Origin: Desulfarculus sp.
GTDB taxonomy: Bacteria; Desulfobacterota; Desulfarculia; Desulfarculales; Desulfarculaceae
DNA: 63,321 nt
Assembly (NCBI GenBank): GCA_016218705.1
Contig: JACRDC010000041.1
Location: 1-63,321, forward strand
Direction: 5' to 3'
Part shown: positions 18,864 through 27,566 of the stretch, piece by piece
How the letters are laid out: the number at the start of each line of letters is the position of its first letter
Numbering within the stretch: position 1 is the first letter of the stretch
Translations under genes and position numbers: made by a program
The notes under the pieces: generated by a model
Told to the model about the DNA's origin: nothing
The model's database searches: none
Seen by the model: the letters and a program-made list of their open reading frames with translations, nothing else

Positions 18864-20279
18864 GTGGCCGAGGGCCAGCACAACCCGCCGTCCCCCGGCC
18901 AGGGGCCTCCGGCCGCCGCCGGCGCCTTGCCCCCAGGCGAGGAGGCCCTCAAGGTGCTGGTGGTGCTGCACCAACTGACCCTGGAGTGCTTCCTCAGCCA
19001 GAACCAGCGTGAACTCTCCTTCCGCCTGCTCAACCGCACCATCAAGCTGGTCGCTTACGACCGCGCCGTGCTCTGGGATTTCGGGGGCCGCAAGCCCAGA
19101 TGCCTGGGCGTCTCGGGCCACAGCAAGGTGGAGGGGCATTCCGAGCAGATGCGCCGCTGGCTCGACCTGGTGCGGGTCATGACCCAGCGGGCCGAGCACC
19201 AGGTCCTGGCCGAGGGGGCCTTCCCGCCCCAGGCGGCCGAACCCTGGCGCGCCCTGGCCGGACAGAACGGCGGCACCGCCGTGCTGTGGCTGCCCATCCT
19301 GGAGGACGGCCGCCTGTTGGCCGGCTTGTGGCTGGAGAGATGGAACGGCCGGGCTTGGTCCCTGCCCGAGCTGAAGCTCACGGCCTCGCTGGCGGTGTCC
19401 TACGCCGCCGCCTGGCGCGCCCACCACCGGCCGCCCAAGTGGGGCCTGCTGGCCCGCCGGCTGCTTAAGCCCAACCGCGTGGGCCTGGCCGCCCTGGCCG
19501 TGCTCTTGTTTTCGCTTTTGTGGCAGGTACCCCTGCGGGTGGTGGCCCCCTGCGAGGTGGTGCCCAAGGACCCCTGGGTGGTCACCGCCCCTGTCAACGG
19601 CGTCATCGCCGAGGTGGCGGTGCAGCCCGGCCAGGAGGTCAATCCCGGGGATGTGCTCTTTTCCTATGACAAGCGCACCGCCCTGGAGGAATTGAAGGTC
19701 GCCCGCCAGCAGGTGGAGATCATCCGCTCTGGCTTGAACCGGGCCAAGCTGCAGGCCTTCGTGGATCCCAAGCCGCGGGCCGAGGTGGGCCTGTTGGAGC
19801 ACCGCCTGGAGCAGGAGGAGACCCGCCTGCAGATGGCCCAGTACACGGTGAGCAAGCTGGAGGTGAGCGCCGAGACCAAGGGCCGCGTGGTGCTGGACGA
19901 TCCCCACCGTTGGCGCGGCCGGCCGGTGGCCCTGGGCGAGATGGTGCTGATGATCGTCAACCCCCAGCGCAACAAGGTGCGCATCTGGCTGCCCGAGACC
20001 GACAACGTGGACTTCGACCGCGACCACGCCTTGAAGGTGGTGCTCAACGCCTTTCCCGAGAAGGAGCACCAGGCCCGCCTGACCTACGTGGCCCAGAACG
20101 TGGTCACCAACCCCGAGGGCGTGGCCAGCGTGCTGGCCGAGGCCCAGTGGCAGACCGAGCAGCCCCAGATGCGCATCGGGCTCAAGGGCATGGCGGTGCT
20201 CTACGGCCGCCAGGTCTCCCTGGCCTACTGGCTGTTGCGCAAGCCCCTGGCCAACACTCGCAGCTTCCTGGGTTGGTAG
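18864..20279 (+). CDS. GAF-domain HlyD-like adaptor
   Basis: 471 residues from a GTG that follows the upstream stop by 1 nt. An N-terminal GAF-like domain (about 25-185) lies in the cytosol, followed by one membrane helix (VGLAALAVLLFSLLWQVPL, about 208-226). A periplasmic HlyD-type adaptor follows: VVTAPVNGVIAEVAVQPGQE, helical hairpin about 275-330, barrel VRIWLPETDNVDFDRDHALK. A small-molecule-sensing GAF joined to a secretion adaptor suggests that export is gated from the cytoplasm. This architecture occurs together with the M50-HlyD type and is the last gene of the operon. Confidence 0.82.
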   Translation: MAEGQHNPPSPGQGPPAAAGALPPGEEALKVLVVLHQLTLECFLSQNQRELSFRLLNRTIKLVAYDRAVLWDFGGRKPRCLGVSGHSKVEGHSEQMRRWLDLVRVMTQRAEHQVLAEGAFPPQAAEPWRALAGQNGGTAVLWLPILEDGRLLAGLWLERWNGRAWSLPELKLTASLAVSYAAAWRAHHRPPKWGLLARRLLKPNRVGLAALAVLLFSLLWQVPLRVVAPCEVVPKDPWVVTAPVNGVIAEVAVQPGQEVNPGDVLFSYDKRTALEELKVARQQVEIIRSGLNRAKLQAFVDPKPRAEVGLLEHRLEQEETRLQMAQYTVSKLEVSAETKGRVVLDDPHRWRGRPVALGEMVLMIVNPQRNKVRIWLPETDNVDFDRDHALKVVLNAFPEKEHQARLTYVAQNVVTNPEGVASVLAEAQWQTEQPQMRIGLKGMAVLYGRQVSLAYWLLRKPLANTRSFLGW

Positions 20280-20500
20280 GTACGCCGCCCAAGGCGGCCC
20301 GTCTCATACCAATTTAATGACAATCATACAGTATTAGGTTGTTGCCCCTTGATCCGGGCATCCTCTGGCCGGCGAGGTTTGGTTTTCCGGCCGCCCAAGC
20401 CCCGTGTCCCGCTCTTAGCCCGGCCATTCTTAGGGCACCGGCAGGGGGCTGCTATGATCCAACCCGGCAAAGAATACGGGATACCTGCGGCCCCTGCCCA

Positions 20501-20587
20501 CGCCAGGGCGGAGAGTCCACCCCGCGCCGGCACCCGCATCGGCAAAGCCAGTATGGCCGGGCGGCCGAGCGGGACACAAAAAAACCG
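20501..20587. repeat. Long GC-rich element, copy 2 (inverted relative to copy 1)
   Basis: The core 20501-20565 is the reverse complement of 12053-12117 with four mismatches in 65 nt. The shared flank here is ACACAAAAAAACCG. On this strand it contains CGCATCGGCAAAGCCAG followed by a GGCC-GGGC-GGCC hairpin and GGGAC. Confidence 0.8.
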
Positions 20588-20637
20588 CTTAGGCTTTCTT
20601 GGGCCGCCTATACCGTAAGGACTGTACCCAGAGGAAA

Positions 20638-20663
20638 CCTGACGAGAAAACCTGACGAGAAAA
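20638..20663. repeat. Tandem 13-nt duplication
   Basis: CCTGACGAGAAAA occurs twice without a gap (20638-20650 and 20651-20663), just after the PP2C gene's 3' end. Confidence 0.85.
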
Positions 20664-20688
20664 CCATACGTCTGATCTGAAATGCGTA

Positions 20689-21627
20689 TCAGTTATTGCT
20701 GAAATACCACCATAACCCCAAGGCGGCCGCCGCCAGCGGGACCAGGTAGACAAAGGGCTTGGTCATGGCGGAGCCGCCGGCGGCCGGGTCCTGTTGGCTG
20801 GCCGGGCCGCCAGGCAGCTTCTCGGTCAGGTCGCCGGTGACGTTGGCCATCTCTCCGGTGGTGGCTTTGTTGTCCACCCGCACCAGGATGACCGAGATAT
20901 TGTCCGGGCCGCCGGCCTGGTTGGCCTGCTTGAGCAGCTCCCCCACCTGGTCGGTCAGGGGTTGCCGGGATGAGAGCACCTTGGCGATCTGGGCTTCCTC
21001 CACGGGGCCATGCAGGCCGTCCGAGCACATCAGCAGGATGTCGCCATCCTCCAGGTGCTCGTGGAAGACATCGGGTTCCACGTTGGGCATGGCCCCGGCG
21101 GCCTTGGTGATTATATGGCGCAGGGGAGAGGATTTGGCCTCCTGAAGGCTGAGAAGGCCCTGGCGCACCTGCTGGGCCACCAGCGAGTGGTCCTCGGTGA
21201 TCTGCCGCAGACGGCCGCCGCGAAAGATGTAGGCGCGGCTGTCGCCCACATTGGCCACCACGGCCAGGCCATCCCGGATGGCCAGGGCCACGATGGTGGT
21301 GCCCATGCCTTGCAGTTGGGGTTCGTCCTCGGCTTTCTGAAGGATGGCCAGGGAGGCCTTTTGCACGCCTTTCCTGAGCGTCTGGCGCGGGTCGCGGCTT
21401 TCATCTCTAGCGAAGTGCTCCTGCAAGGTGGCGACGGCCATGCGGCTGGCCAGGCCGCCGCCCTGGCGCCCCCCCATGCCATCGGCCAGGACGAACAGGG
21501 GCACGCCATCCCCGGAAAGAGGGTGGTGGGGTAGCCCGATGGCGTCCTGGTTCTCCTCGCGCACGCGGCCCACGTCGCTGGCGCCGGCATAAGAGAGCTG
21601 CAATGTGGCCTCCGCATTAATAACCAT
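20689..21627 (-). CDS. PP2C-family Ser/Thr phosphatase with C-terminal membrane anchor
   Basis: 312 residues from the ATG at 21627; the upstream extension is low-complexity and has no start signal. PP2C motifs are clear: RVREENQDA (about 19-27), VLADGMGG (metal-binding Asp), VANVGDSRAYI and the late GGPDNISVILVR. A linker then leads to a single C-terminal membrane helix (VYLVPLAAAALGLWWYF). It would dephosphorylate Ser/Thr-phosphoproteins at the inner face of the membrane. No kinase gene lies nearby. It is transcribed toward the secretion operon. Confidence 0.9.
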   Translation of the reverse strand: MVINAEATLQLSYAGASDVGRVREENQDAIGLPHHPLSGDGVPLFVLADGMGGRQGGGLASRMAVATLQEHFARDESRDPRQTLRKGVQKASLAILQKAEDEPQLQGMGTTIVALAIRDGLAVVANVGDSRAYIFRGGRLRQITEDHSLVAQQVRQGLLSLQEAKSSPLRHIITKAAGAMPNVEPDVFHEHLEDGDILLMCSDGLHGPVEEAQIAKVLSSRQPLTDQVGELLKQANQAGGPDNISVILVRVDNKATTGEMANVTGDLTEKLPGGPASQQDPAAGGSAMTKPFVYLVPLAAAALGLWWYFSNN

Positions 21628-21793
21628 ACTACAAGCTGGTACTTTGGGGGGCAAGCACGGCGGCGCCCGACCACGGCGGCGCCCGCGCCTTATTTGTTCA
21701 AGTGCCCCACGCGAATGGCCGATAACGGGGCAAAGGCCTAGGCATGACCGAAGCCCCCAGCGGCCAGGGACGGCCGGAAAGCGCGAAATCGGC

Positions 21794-22060
21794 ATGGGCA
21801 AGAGAATGGCGAAGTGGTTGGCGGCGGCGGCCCTGGTCTTGGCTTATGCCGCCATGACCCAGGCCCAAGGCCCCCGGACCTGGTGGGACAAGGAGCCGCA
21901 TCCGGCCCCGCTGACGGTCCAGGCGCGGGGCGGCCCGGGGCAGGGGGGGATGGGCGGCGCCGATTATCAGCGCCTGTTGGCGGCGGTGGAGGAAAACAGC
22001 CGCTCCCTGCGCCACGAGCAACTGTATCGGCTGATGCACCAGCAGCGCCGCGGCCACTAG
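21794..22060 (+). CDS. Small exported protein
   Basis: 88 residues: a signal peptide (AKWLAAAALVLAYAAMTQAQ) and a short mature part with a glycine-rich stretch and the helical end DYQRLLAAVEENSRSLRHEQ, which is rich in Arg and His. No family is recognised. A GGAAAG-like site precedes the ATG. It is divergent from the PP2C gene and ends at a clear hairpin terminator. Confidence 0.6.
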   Translation: MGKRMAKWLAAAALVLAYAAMTQAQGPRTWWDKEPHPAPLTVQARGGPGQGGMGGADYQRLLAAVEENSRSLRHEQLYRLMHQQRRGH

Positions 22061-22069
22061 GTGTGTGTC

Positions 22070-22095
22070 GGAGAAAGCCTTCCATGGCTTTCTCC
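22070..22095. terminator. Bidirectional terminator
   Basis: A perfect 10-bp stem, GGAGAAAGCC with GGCTTTCTCC, loop TTCCAT, between two convergent genes (ends at 22060 and 22127). Confidence 0.7.
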
Positions 22096-22126
22096 TCTTG
22101 GCGCCCCGGGGCGCGCCCGGGCGGGG

Positions 22127-22645
22127 CTATTTGAGCTCCAGGCCCAGCAGGTAGTCGTTTTGCCAGGCGGTCTGGTGACACTTGATGCACTCGGTCAAGG
22201 CGCCGGAATCACGCACCTGACCAGTGCCGCTGTAGCTGGCCCAAAACCAGTCACCGCCCTTGGGGTTGAAGCCCCGCACCTTGTACATCACGGTGTAGGC
22301 CCTTATCTGGCCGTTGGGGGCGTAGGTGTTGGTGCCCATGCCCTGGCCCTCGCGCACCACGATGGAGCCCGGGGGCAGGGGTGCGCCCTTGGCCTTGAGG
22401 GCTACGTCGTTGGCATAGACGCGGGCGAAATAGCCGTAGGCCGTGGCGCAGCGGCTGCGGCGCGACTCGCGCAGGGCCGACCAGGTGCCCCACTTGTAGA
22501 AGCCCGGCGGCTGGGTGATGTGCTGCCACAGGGCCTGGGCCTCGGGGGGCGGGGCCTGGCCGGCCGAGAGCGGGCAGGCCGCCGCCCACTGCCAGGCCAG
22601 GGCCAGACAGCAGAAGGCTATCCATGGCTTGACGCGCTTCAGCAC
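22127..22645 (-). CDS. Cytochrome P460-like exported c-type cytochrome
   Basis: 172 residues with a signal peptide (IAFCCLALAWQWAAA). The mature part matches the cytochrome P460 pattern: WGTWSALRESR, YGYFARVYANDVALKAK, PLPPGSIVVREG, VRGFNPKGGDWFWA, and a near-C-terminal heme site C153-x2-C156-H157 (CIKCH). Relatives oxidise hydroxylamine or bind NO in the periplasm. Whether the lysine cross-link of true P460 is made cannot be seen. The gene is monocistronic. Confidence 0.85.
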   Translation of the reverse strand: MLKRVKPWIAFCCLALAWQWAAACPLSAGQAPPPEAQALWQHITQPPGFYKWGTWSALRESRRSRCATAYGYFARVYANDVALKAKGAPLPPGSIVVREGQGMGTNTYAPNGQIRAYTVMYKVRGFNPKGGDWFWASYSGTGQVRDSGALTECIKCHQTAWQNDYLLGLELK

Positions 22646-23033
22646 AGCTCGAAGTTGACCTTGACCTTGAGGTCGTTGTGCGGACCCCGGCCCAGGTTGG
22701 CCACCGGGTACCCAGGAATGACTATAACAAAAGATTCAGAGCATGGTTCAACCATTTGAGCGAGGCCGCCCCGCCCTGGCCAATGCGCGTCCCAGGTTGG
22801 GCCATGCCTGCCGACCTTTGTGAATATCTGTGAATTAAATCAAGAGATGAAAGGAGCGTCCGCGTAGCCATGGAACTATAACACTGATTATAATAGTAAA
22901 TAAAATAAGAGCTACTGTGAAAAATATTTGCATAAATTATGCGGTGTGCTAAACAGCAAGGGCCTTGCCCCGGCTGACGGGTACCTGCCCTTAGATCCTT
23001 TTCCTGGCTCTCTTTCGGGGGGAGAGAGAGTTC
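22646..23033. other. Intergenic region with AT-rich segment
   Basis: No gene seen. From about 22810 to 22945 the sequence becomes strongly A+T-rich (for example AATAGTAAATAAAATAAGAG), unlike the surroundings. It may hold promoters for the divergent genes at 22645 and 23034. Confidence 0.5.
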
Positions 23034-23462
23034 ATGCCTCCACGGCGTTGCCCTTGGCTAGGCCTGGTTCTGCTGGCCCTGCTGTCCCTGCCCTGTGGCT
23101 GCGCCCTGCGGGGCGTCCAGCCGGCGCCCCACCATGTCCCTCCGCCCCACACCTGCGCCGCCCTTGCTCCCGGGGCCTTCTGGGGCCTGTCCGGCGATCA
23201 GGGCATGCTCATCGGCGCCTACCTGGGCTGCCTGGCGGCCCTGGCCCTGCTCTGGCGGAGCGGCCAGCGGCGCCGGGGGCGGCGGGCCAGGCCCAGGCGT
23301 CAATCCCCGCCGCTTGTCTTGCTGGCGCGCCTGCGCTTCCTGCGGTGGGAGATCAACAAACTTATGGCCCAGGGACGCCGCCAGGCTCAGGTGGTGGAGC
23401 TTGTCTCACGGCGCCGCGCTGGCCATCAGCCGCCTCCTGGCCGGGGCCAAGGCGGCTTGTAG
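23034..23462 (+). CDS. Small membrane/lipoprotein, unknown
   Basis: 142 residues behind the strong site GGGGGGAGAGAG. A hydrophobic N-terminus ends in LPCGC, which could be a lipobox or a signal-peptidase-I site. A second hydrophobic segment (MLIGAYLGCLAALALLWRSG, about 58-77) is followed by a very Arg-rich tail (RRRGRRARPRR). No homologue is recognised. The last roughly 25 residues are Gly/Pro-rich and may be a poor 3' boundary. Confidence 0.45.
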   Translation: MPPRRCPWLGLVLLALLSLPCGCALRGVQPAPHHVPPPHTCAALAPGAFWGLSGDQGMLIGAYLGCLAALALLWRSGQRRRGRRARPRRQSPPLVLLARLRFLRWEINKLMAQGRRQAQVVELVSRRRAGHQPPPGRGQGGL

Positions 23463-23609
23463 CTATAAATCGGCTATTTAGGTGGGGCGGCCGCGCAGGC
23501 GGGACTGGATAAGCGGCGCCGCCCGTGTTATAGGTGAAATCCTTACAAGCCCTGTCAGGCGATTTCTTACCCAGGCCTGGGTCCTAGGCGTCATTAAGGG
23601 AGGCGAGCG

Positions 23610-25160
23610 ATGGATTGGCCGGCCAACGACAACCTGCGCGCCCTGGGCGGCATGCGCGAAGAGGCCGTGGCGGGCGGCGGTGACCAGCGGGTGGCCGAGC
23701 AGCACCAAAAGGGCAAGCTCACCGCCCGGGAGCGCATGGACCTGCTTCTGGACGAGGGCTCCTTCGAGGAGTTCGACCTGCTGAAATCGGGCCGGGGCAA
23801 CTCCCTGGGGGAGCGCGGCTATCCCGGCGACGGGGTCATCACCGGCCATGGCACCATAGACGGCCGCGAGGTCTTCATCTTCAGCCAGGACTTCACGGTG
23901 GTGGGCGGCTCCCTGGGCGAGGCCCACTCCCAGAAGATCTGCAAGGTGATGGACCACGCGGTGCGCGTGGGGGTGCCCATCATCGGCCTCAACGACTCGG
24001 GCGGGGCGCGCATCCAGGAGGGCGTGGACGCCCTGGCCGCCTACGGCGAGATCTTCAACCGCAACGTGCTGGCCAGCGGCGTGGTGCCCCAGATATCGTG
24101 CATCATGGGACCCTGCGCCGGCGGCGCCGTGTACAGCCCGGCCATGACCGACTTCGTGTTCATGGTGGACGGCCCCTCCTACATGTTCGTCACCGGCCCC
24201 AACGTGGTCAAGACGGTCACCCACCAGGACATCAGCTTCGACGACCTGGGCGGGGCGGGGGTGCACGGCCGCAAAAGCGGCGTGTCCCACTTCATCGTGC
24301 CCAACGACATCATGTGTCTGCGCGAGGTGCGCCGGCTGATCAACTACCTGCCCTCCAACAACCGCCAGCACGCCCCCATCCTGGACCTGCGCGACCCCTT
24401 GGACCGCACCGACCCGGCCCTGGACTACCTGGTGCCGCCCAACCCCAACCAGACCTACGACATGAAGATACTGATCAACAGCATTCTGGACGGGGCCGAG
24501 TTTCTGGAGATACAGTCCCATTTCGCGCGCAACATCCTCTGCGGCTTCGGCCGCCTGGGCGGCCAGACCATCGGGCTCATCGCCAACCAGCCCGCCGTGC
24601 TGGCCGGTGTGCTGGACATCCACGCCTCGGCCAAGGCCGCCCGCTTCGTGCGCTTCTGCGACGCCTTCAACATCCCCCTGGTCTGCCTGGTGGACGTGCC
24701 GGGCTTCATGCCCGGGCCGGAGCAGGAGCACGGCGGCATCATCCGCCACGGGGCCAAGCTGCTCTACGCCTTCGTGGAGGCCACGGTGCCGCGCATCACG
24801 GTGATCCTGCGCAAGGCCTACGGCGGGGCCTACGTGGTGATGAACTCCAAGCACATCCGCTGCGACATCAACTTCGCCTGGCCCACGGCCGAGATCGCGG
24901 TCATGGGACCCAAGGGCGCCGCCGAGGTGATCTACCGCAACGAAATAAGAAAGTCCCCCGACCCCGAGGCCACCTTGGGCCAGCGCACCGAGCAGTACCG
25001 CCGCACCTTCGCCAACCCCTTCCTGGCGGCCCAGCGGGGCTACATTGACGACGTGATCCAGCCCAGCGAGACCAGGCACCGCCTGATCCGCAGCCTGCAA
25101 TTCCTGGAGGGCAAGACCATGGAAAAGCCCTTCCGCAAGCACGGCAACATACCGTTGTGA
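23610..25160 (+). CDS. pccB: Acyl-CoA carboxylase carboxyltransferase subunit (propionyl-CoA type)
   Basis: 516 residues, typical length for the PccB/MmdA family. The start follows GGGAGG. The N-terminal crotonase-fold half has HQKGKLTARERMDLLLDEGS and the acyl-CoA oxyanion segment GGARIQEGVDAL. The C-terminal half has DVPGFMPGPEQEHGGIIRHG and GGAYVVMNSKHI. It transfers the carboxyl group between carboxybiotin and propionyl- or methylmalonyl-CoA in the cytosol. The biotin carboxylase/carrier gene is 58 nt downstream, so this is a two-gene carboxylase. No sodium-pump beta subunit is nearby, which argues against a decarboxylase pump. Confidence 0.92.
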   Translation: MDWPANDNLRALGGMREEAVAGGGDQRVAEQHQKGKLTARERMDLLLDEGSFEEFDLLKSGRGNSLGERGYPGDGVITGHGTIDGREVFIFSQDFTVVGGSLGEAHSQKICKVMDHAVRVGVPIIGLNDSGGARIQEGVDALAAYGEIFNRNVLASGVVPQISCIMGPCAGGAVYSPAMTDFVFMVDGPSYMFVTGPNVVKTVTHQDISFDDLGGAGVHGRKSGVSHFIVPNDIMCLREVRRLINYLPSNNRQHAPILDLRDPLDRTDPALDYLVPPNPNQTYDMKILINSILDGAEFLEIQSHFARNILCGFGRLGGQTIGLIANQPAVLAGVLDIHASAKAARFVRFCDAFNIPLVCLVDVPGFMPGPEQEHGGIIRHGAKLLYAFVEATVPRITVILRKAYGGAYVVMNSKHIRCDINFAWPTAEIAVMGPKGAAEVIYRNEIRKSPDPEATLGQRTEQYRRTFANPFLAAQRGYIDDVIQPSETRHRLIRSLQFLEGKTMEKPFRKHGNIPL

Positions 25161-25218
25161 GGACAGGCTGGCCCAGCCAGGAGAGGCCCTAATTTTTTGC
25201 GGCAAGGTGGTGTGAGCC

Positions 25219-27231
25219 ATGTTTGAAAAGGTGCTGATCGCCAACCGCGGCGAAATAGCGGTGCGCATAATACAGACCTGCCGGCGCCTGGGTATCGGCA
25301 GCGTGGCGGTTTACTCGGAGATAGACGCCCGCTCCCTGCACGTGCGCCAGGCCGACGAGGCGGTGTTCTTGGGGCCGCCGCGCTCCGACCAGTCCTACCT
25401 GGTCAAGGAAAAGCTCATCGAGGCGGCGCTCAATACCGGCTGCCAGGCCGTGCACCCGGGCTACGGCTTCTTGTCCGAGAACCCAGGCTTCGCCGACCTG
25501 GTGGCCTCGGCCGGGCTGGCCTTCGTGGGTCCCAAGGCGGCGGTGATCGCCACCCTGGGCGACAAGATCGCCTCCAAGGAGCTGGCCATGGCCGCCGGCG
25601 TGCCGGTGGTGCCGGGCCACAACCAGGCCCTGGGGGAGATTGACGAAGTGCTGGCCCTGGCCGGCGGCGTGGGCTTCCCCCTGCTCTTGAAGCCGGCGGC
25701 CGGCGGCGGCGGCAAGGGCATGCGCGTGGTGTTCAGCGCCGAGGAACTGCCCGGGGCCTTGCGGGCCTGCCAGGAGGAGACCAGGAAGGCCTTCGCCGAC
25801 AACCGCATCTTCATCGAGCGCTACCTGGCCAGCCCCCGCCACGTGGAGATACAGATCATCGCCGACCACCACGGCAACGTGGTGCACCTGGGCGAGCGCG
25901 AGTGCTCGGTGCAGCGCCGCCACCAGAAGATCATCGAGGAGACGCCCAGCCCGGCCGTGGACGCCGTCCTGCGCCGGCGCATGGGCGACATGGCCGTCAG
26001 CTTGGTGCGCAAGGTGGGCTACACCAACGCCGGCACCGTGGAGTTCCTGCTGGACCCGGCGGGGGATTTCTTCTTCCTGGAGATGAACACCCGCCTGCAG
26101 GTGGAGCACCCGGTGACCGAGATGGTCACCAACCTGGACCTGGTGGAGCTGCAACTTCGGGTGGCGGCGGGGGAGCCCCTGCCCATCAGCCAGGAGGACC
26201 TGCGGCCCCAGGGCTGGGCCATGGAGGCCCGCATCAACGCCGAGGACCCGGGGCGGGGCTTTCTGCCCTCCACGGGCATCATCACCCGCTATGCCAAGCC
26301 CCGGGGCCGGCACATCCGCCTGGACAGCGGCATCGAGGCCGGCAGCCAGGTGGGCGTGTTCTACGACTCCATGCTGGCCAAGGTCATCGCCTGGGGCCAG
26401 GACCGGCCCGAGGCCATCCAGCAACTGGTGCAGGCCCTGAACCGCTACCACATCGAGGGCGTGGTCACCAACATGGACTTTGTCAACGCCATCCTCAACC
26501 ATCCGGCCTTCGCGCGTGGCGAATTGTCCACCGGCTTCGTGGAGGAGCACTTCGAGGACGGCCAGATGAAGCTGGAGCCGGCCCAGGACAAGCTGCACAT
26601 CATGGCCATCGCCGCCACCCTGATCTATCACGCCCGGCAGAACCTGGTGCGCGACTCCCTGAAGCCCATGGCCGCCAAGCTGGGTCAGGCCCATGAGCAG
26701 AAGGAGCCGCCCCGCTACATGGTCAAGAACGAAAAGTGGGTCTACGGACTGCGGCTCTCGCAGCAGGACCAGACGCGGGCCTGGCTCATCTGGGTGGGCG
26801 ACCGGGCATATCAGGTCTTGACCCCGGAGTTGGAGTTTTTCCGGCGGCGCCTCAAGCTGACCATTGACGGCCAGGACCACTATCTGCGTCTGCAATACCG
26901 CGAGAACTCCATCATCACCGCCTATTGCGGCATCGTCAGCCAGTTCGACATCTACAGCCCCAAGGAGTGGGAGTTGGCCCATTTCATGCCCCAGTCCAAG
27001 GCCGAGGCCAACCTGGACGAGCTGTGCTCGCCCATGCCCGGCCTGGTGGTGGAGGTGCGCGTGAAGCCCGGTGACCGGGTCTACCGGGGCCAGGACTTGG
27101 TGATTATCGAGTCCATGAAGATGGAGTGCGGCGTCTCCTCGCCCCGGGACGGCGAGGTGGACCAGGTCAAGGCCAGCCAGGGGCAGGCCGTGGAGACCGA
27201 CGACGTGCTCCTGACCTTCAAGGAGGCTTGA
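25219..27231 (+). CDS. pccA: Biotin carboxylase / biotin carrier subunit of acyl-CoA carboxylase
   Basis: 670 residues. The N-terminal biotin carboxylase (about 1-450) begins FEKVLIANRGEIAVRI, has the ATP-grasp glycine loop PAAGGGGKGMRV and the catalytic EMNTRLQVEHPVTE. A linker region about 470-600 follows, then the biotinyl domain with ESMKME (biotin on K634). It carboxylates its own biotin with ATP and bicarbonate and hands it to the carboxyltransferase encoded upstream. Together they give propionyl-CoA to methylmalonyl-CoA flux or the reverse. Confidence 0.93.
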   Translation: MFEKVLIANRGEIAVRIIQTCRRLGIGSVAVYSEIDARSLHVRQADEAVFLGPPRSDQSYLVKEKLIEAALNTGCQAVHPGYGFLSENPGFADLVASAGLAFVGPKAAVIATLGDKIASKELAMAAGVPVVPGHNQALGEIDEVLALAGGVGFPLLLKPAAGGGGKGMRVVFSAEELPGALRACQEETRKAFADNRIFIERYLASPRHVEIQIIADHHGNVVHLGERECSVQRRHQKIIEETPSPAVDAVLRRRMGDMAVSLVRKVGYTNAGTVEFLLDPAGDFFFLEMNTRLQVEHPVTEMVTNLDLVELQLRVAAGEPLPISQEDLRPQGWAMEARINAEDPGRGFLPSTGIITRYAKPRGRHIRLDSGIEAGSQVGVFYDSMLAKVIAWGQDRPEAIQQLVQALNRYHIEGVVTNMDFVNAILNHPAFARGELSTGFVEEHFEDGQMKLEPAQDKLHIMAIAATLIYHARQNLVRDSLKPMAAKLGQAHEQKEPPRYMVKNEKWVYGLRLSQQDQTRAWLIWVGDRAYQVLTPELEFFRRRLKLTIDGQDHYLRLQYRENSIITAYCGIVSQFDIYSPKEWELAHFMPQSKAEANLDELCSPMPGLVVEVRVKPGDRVYRGQDLVIIESMKMECGVSSPRDGEVDQVKASQGQAVETDDVLLTFKEA

Positions 27232-27294
27232 CCCAGGCGGGCCAGGCGGTTACTCTCGGGCCATTCTTGGCGTGCCATATGTTGTGAGGCCCCC

Positions 27295-27495
27295 ATGCCC
27301 GAACACCGCCAGCATCCCGACTGCTTCCGCTGCCGGCACCTGGAGATAACCTGGGAACAGGGGCGGGCCTATGCCTGCCGGGGCATGGGGTTCAAGTCCA
27401 AGGAGATACCCTGGCGGGTGGTGCTGGCCAACTCGGGCAAGCCTTGCCTGCTGTTTTCCCCCAAGCCGCCGCGGCCAAGCCGCGCGGGCGGTTGA
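27295..27495 (+). CDS. Small cysteine-containing conserved protein
   Basis: 66 residues behind a TGAGG site. The pattern C-x2-C (DCFRCRHL), then YACRGMGFKSKEIPW, then SGKPCLLF gives four cysteines that could bind one zinc or iron ion. I recall this motif as a conserved small hypothetical in deltaproteobacteria; the role is unknown. It lies 63 nt after the carboxylase operon. Confidence 0.65.
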   Translation: MPEHRQHPDCFRCRHLEITWEQGRAYACRGMGFKSKEIPWRVVLANSGKPCLLFSPKPPRPSRAGG

Positions 27496-27566
27496 GGCGC
27501 GCGGCCTGGCCAAAAAACCAGCCCCGGCCAGGGGGCCAGGGCCTAGGGGCGCGGCGGGCGAGGCGG

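Larger units (their letters stand above)
20280..20688. other. Intergenic region between convergent genes
   Basis: No gene is visible in 409 nt. It holds copy 2 of the long inverted element (20501-20587) and a 13-nt tandem duplication (20638-20663). Near 20283-20300 GCCGCC...GGCGGC could form a short hairpin after the operon. Confidence 0.6.
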
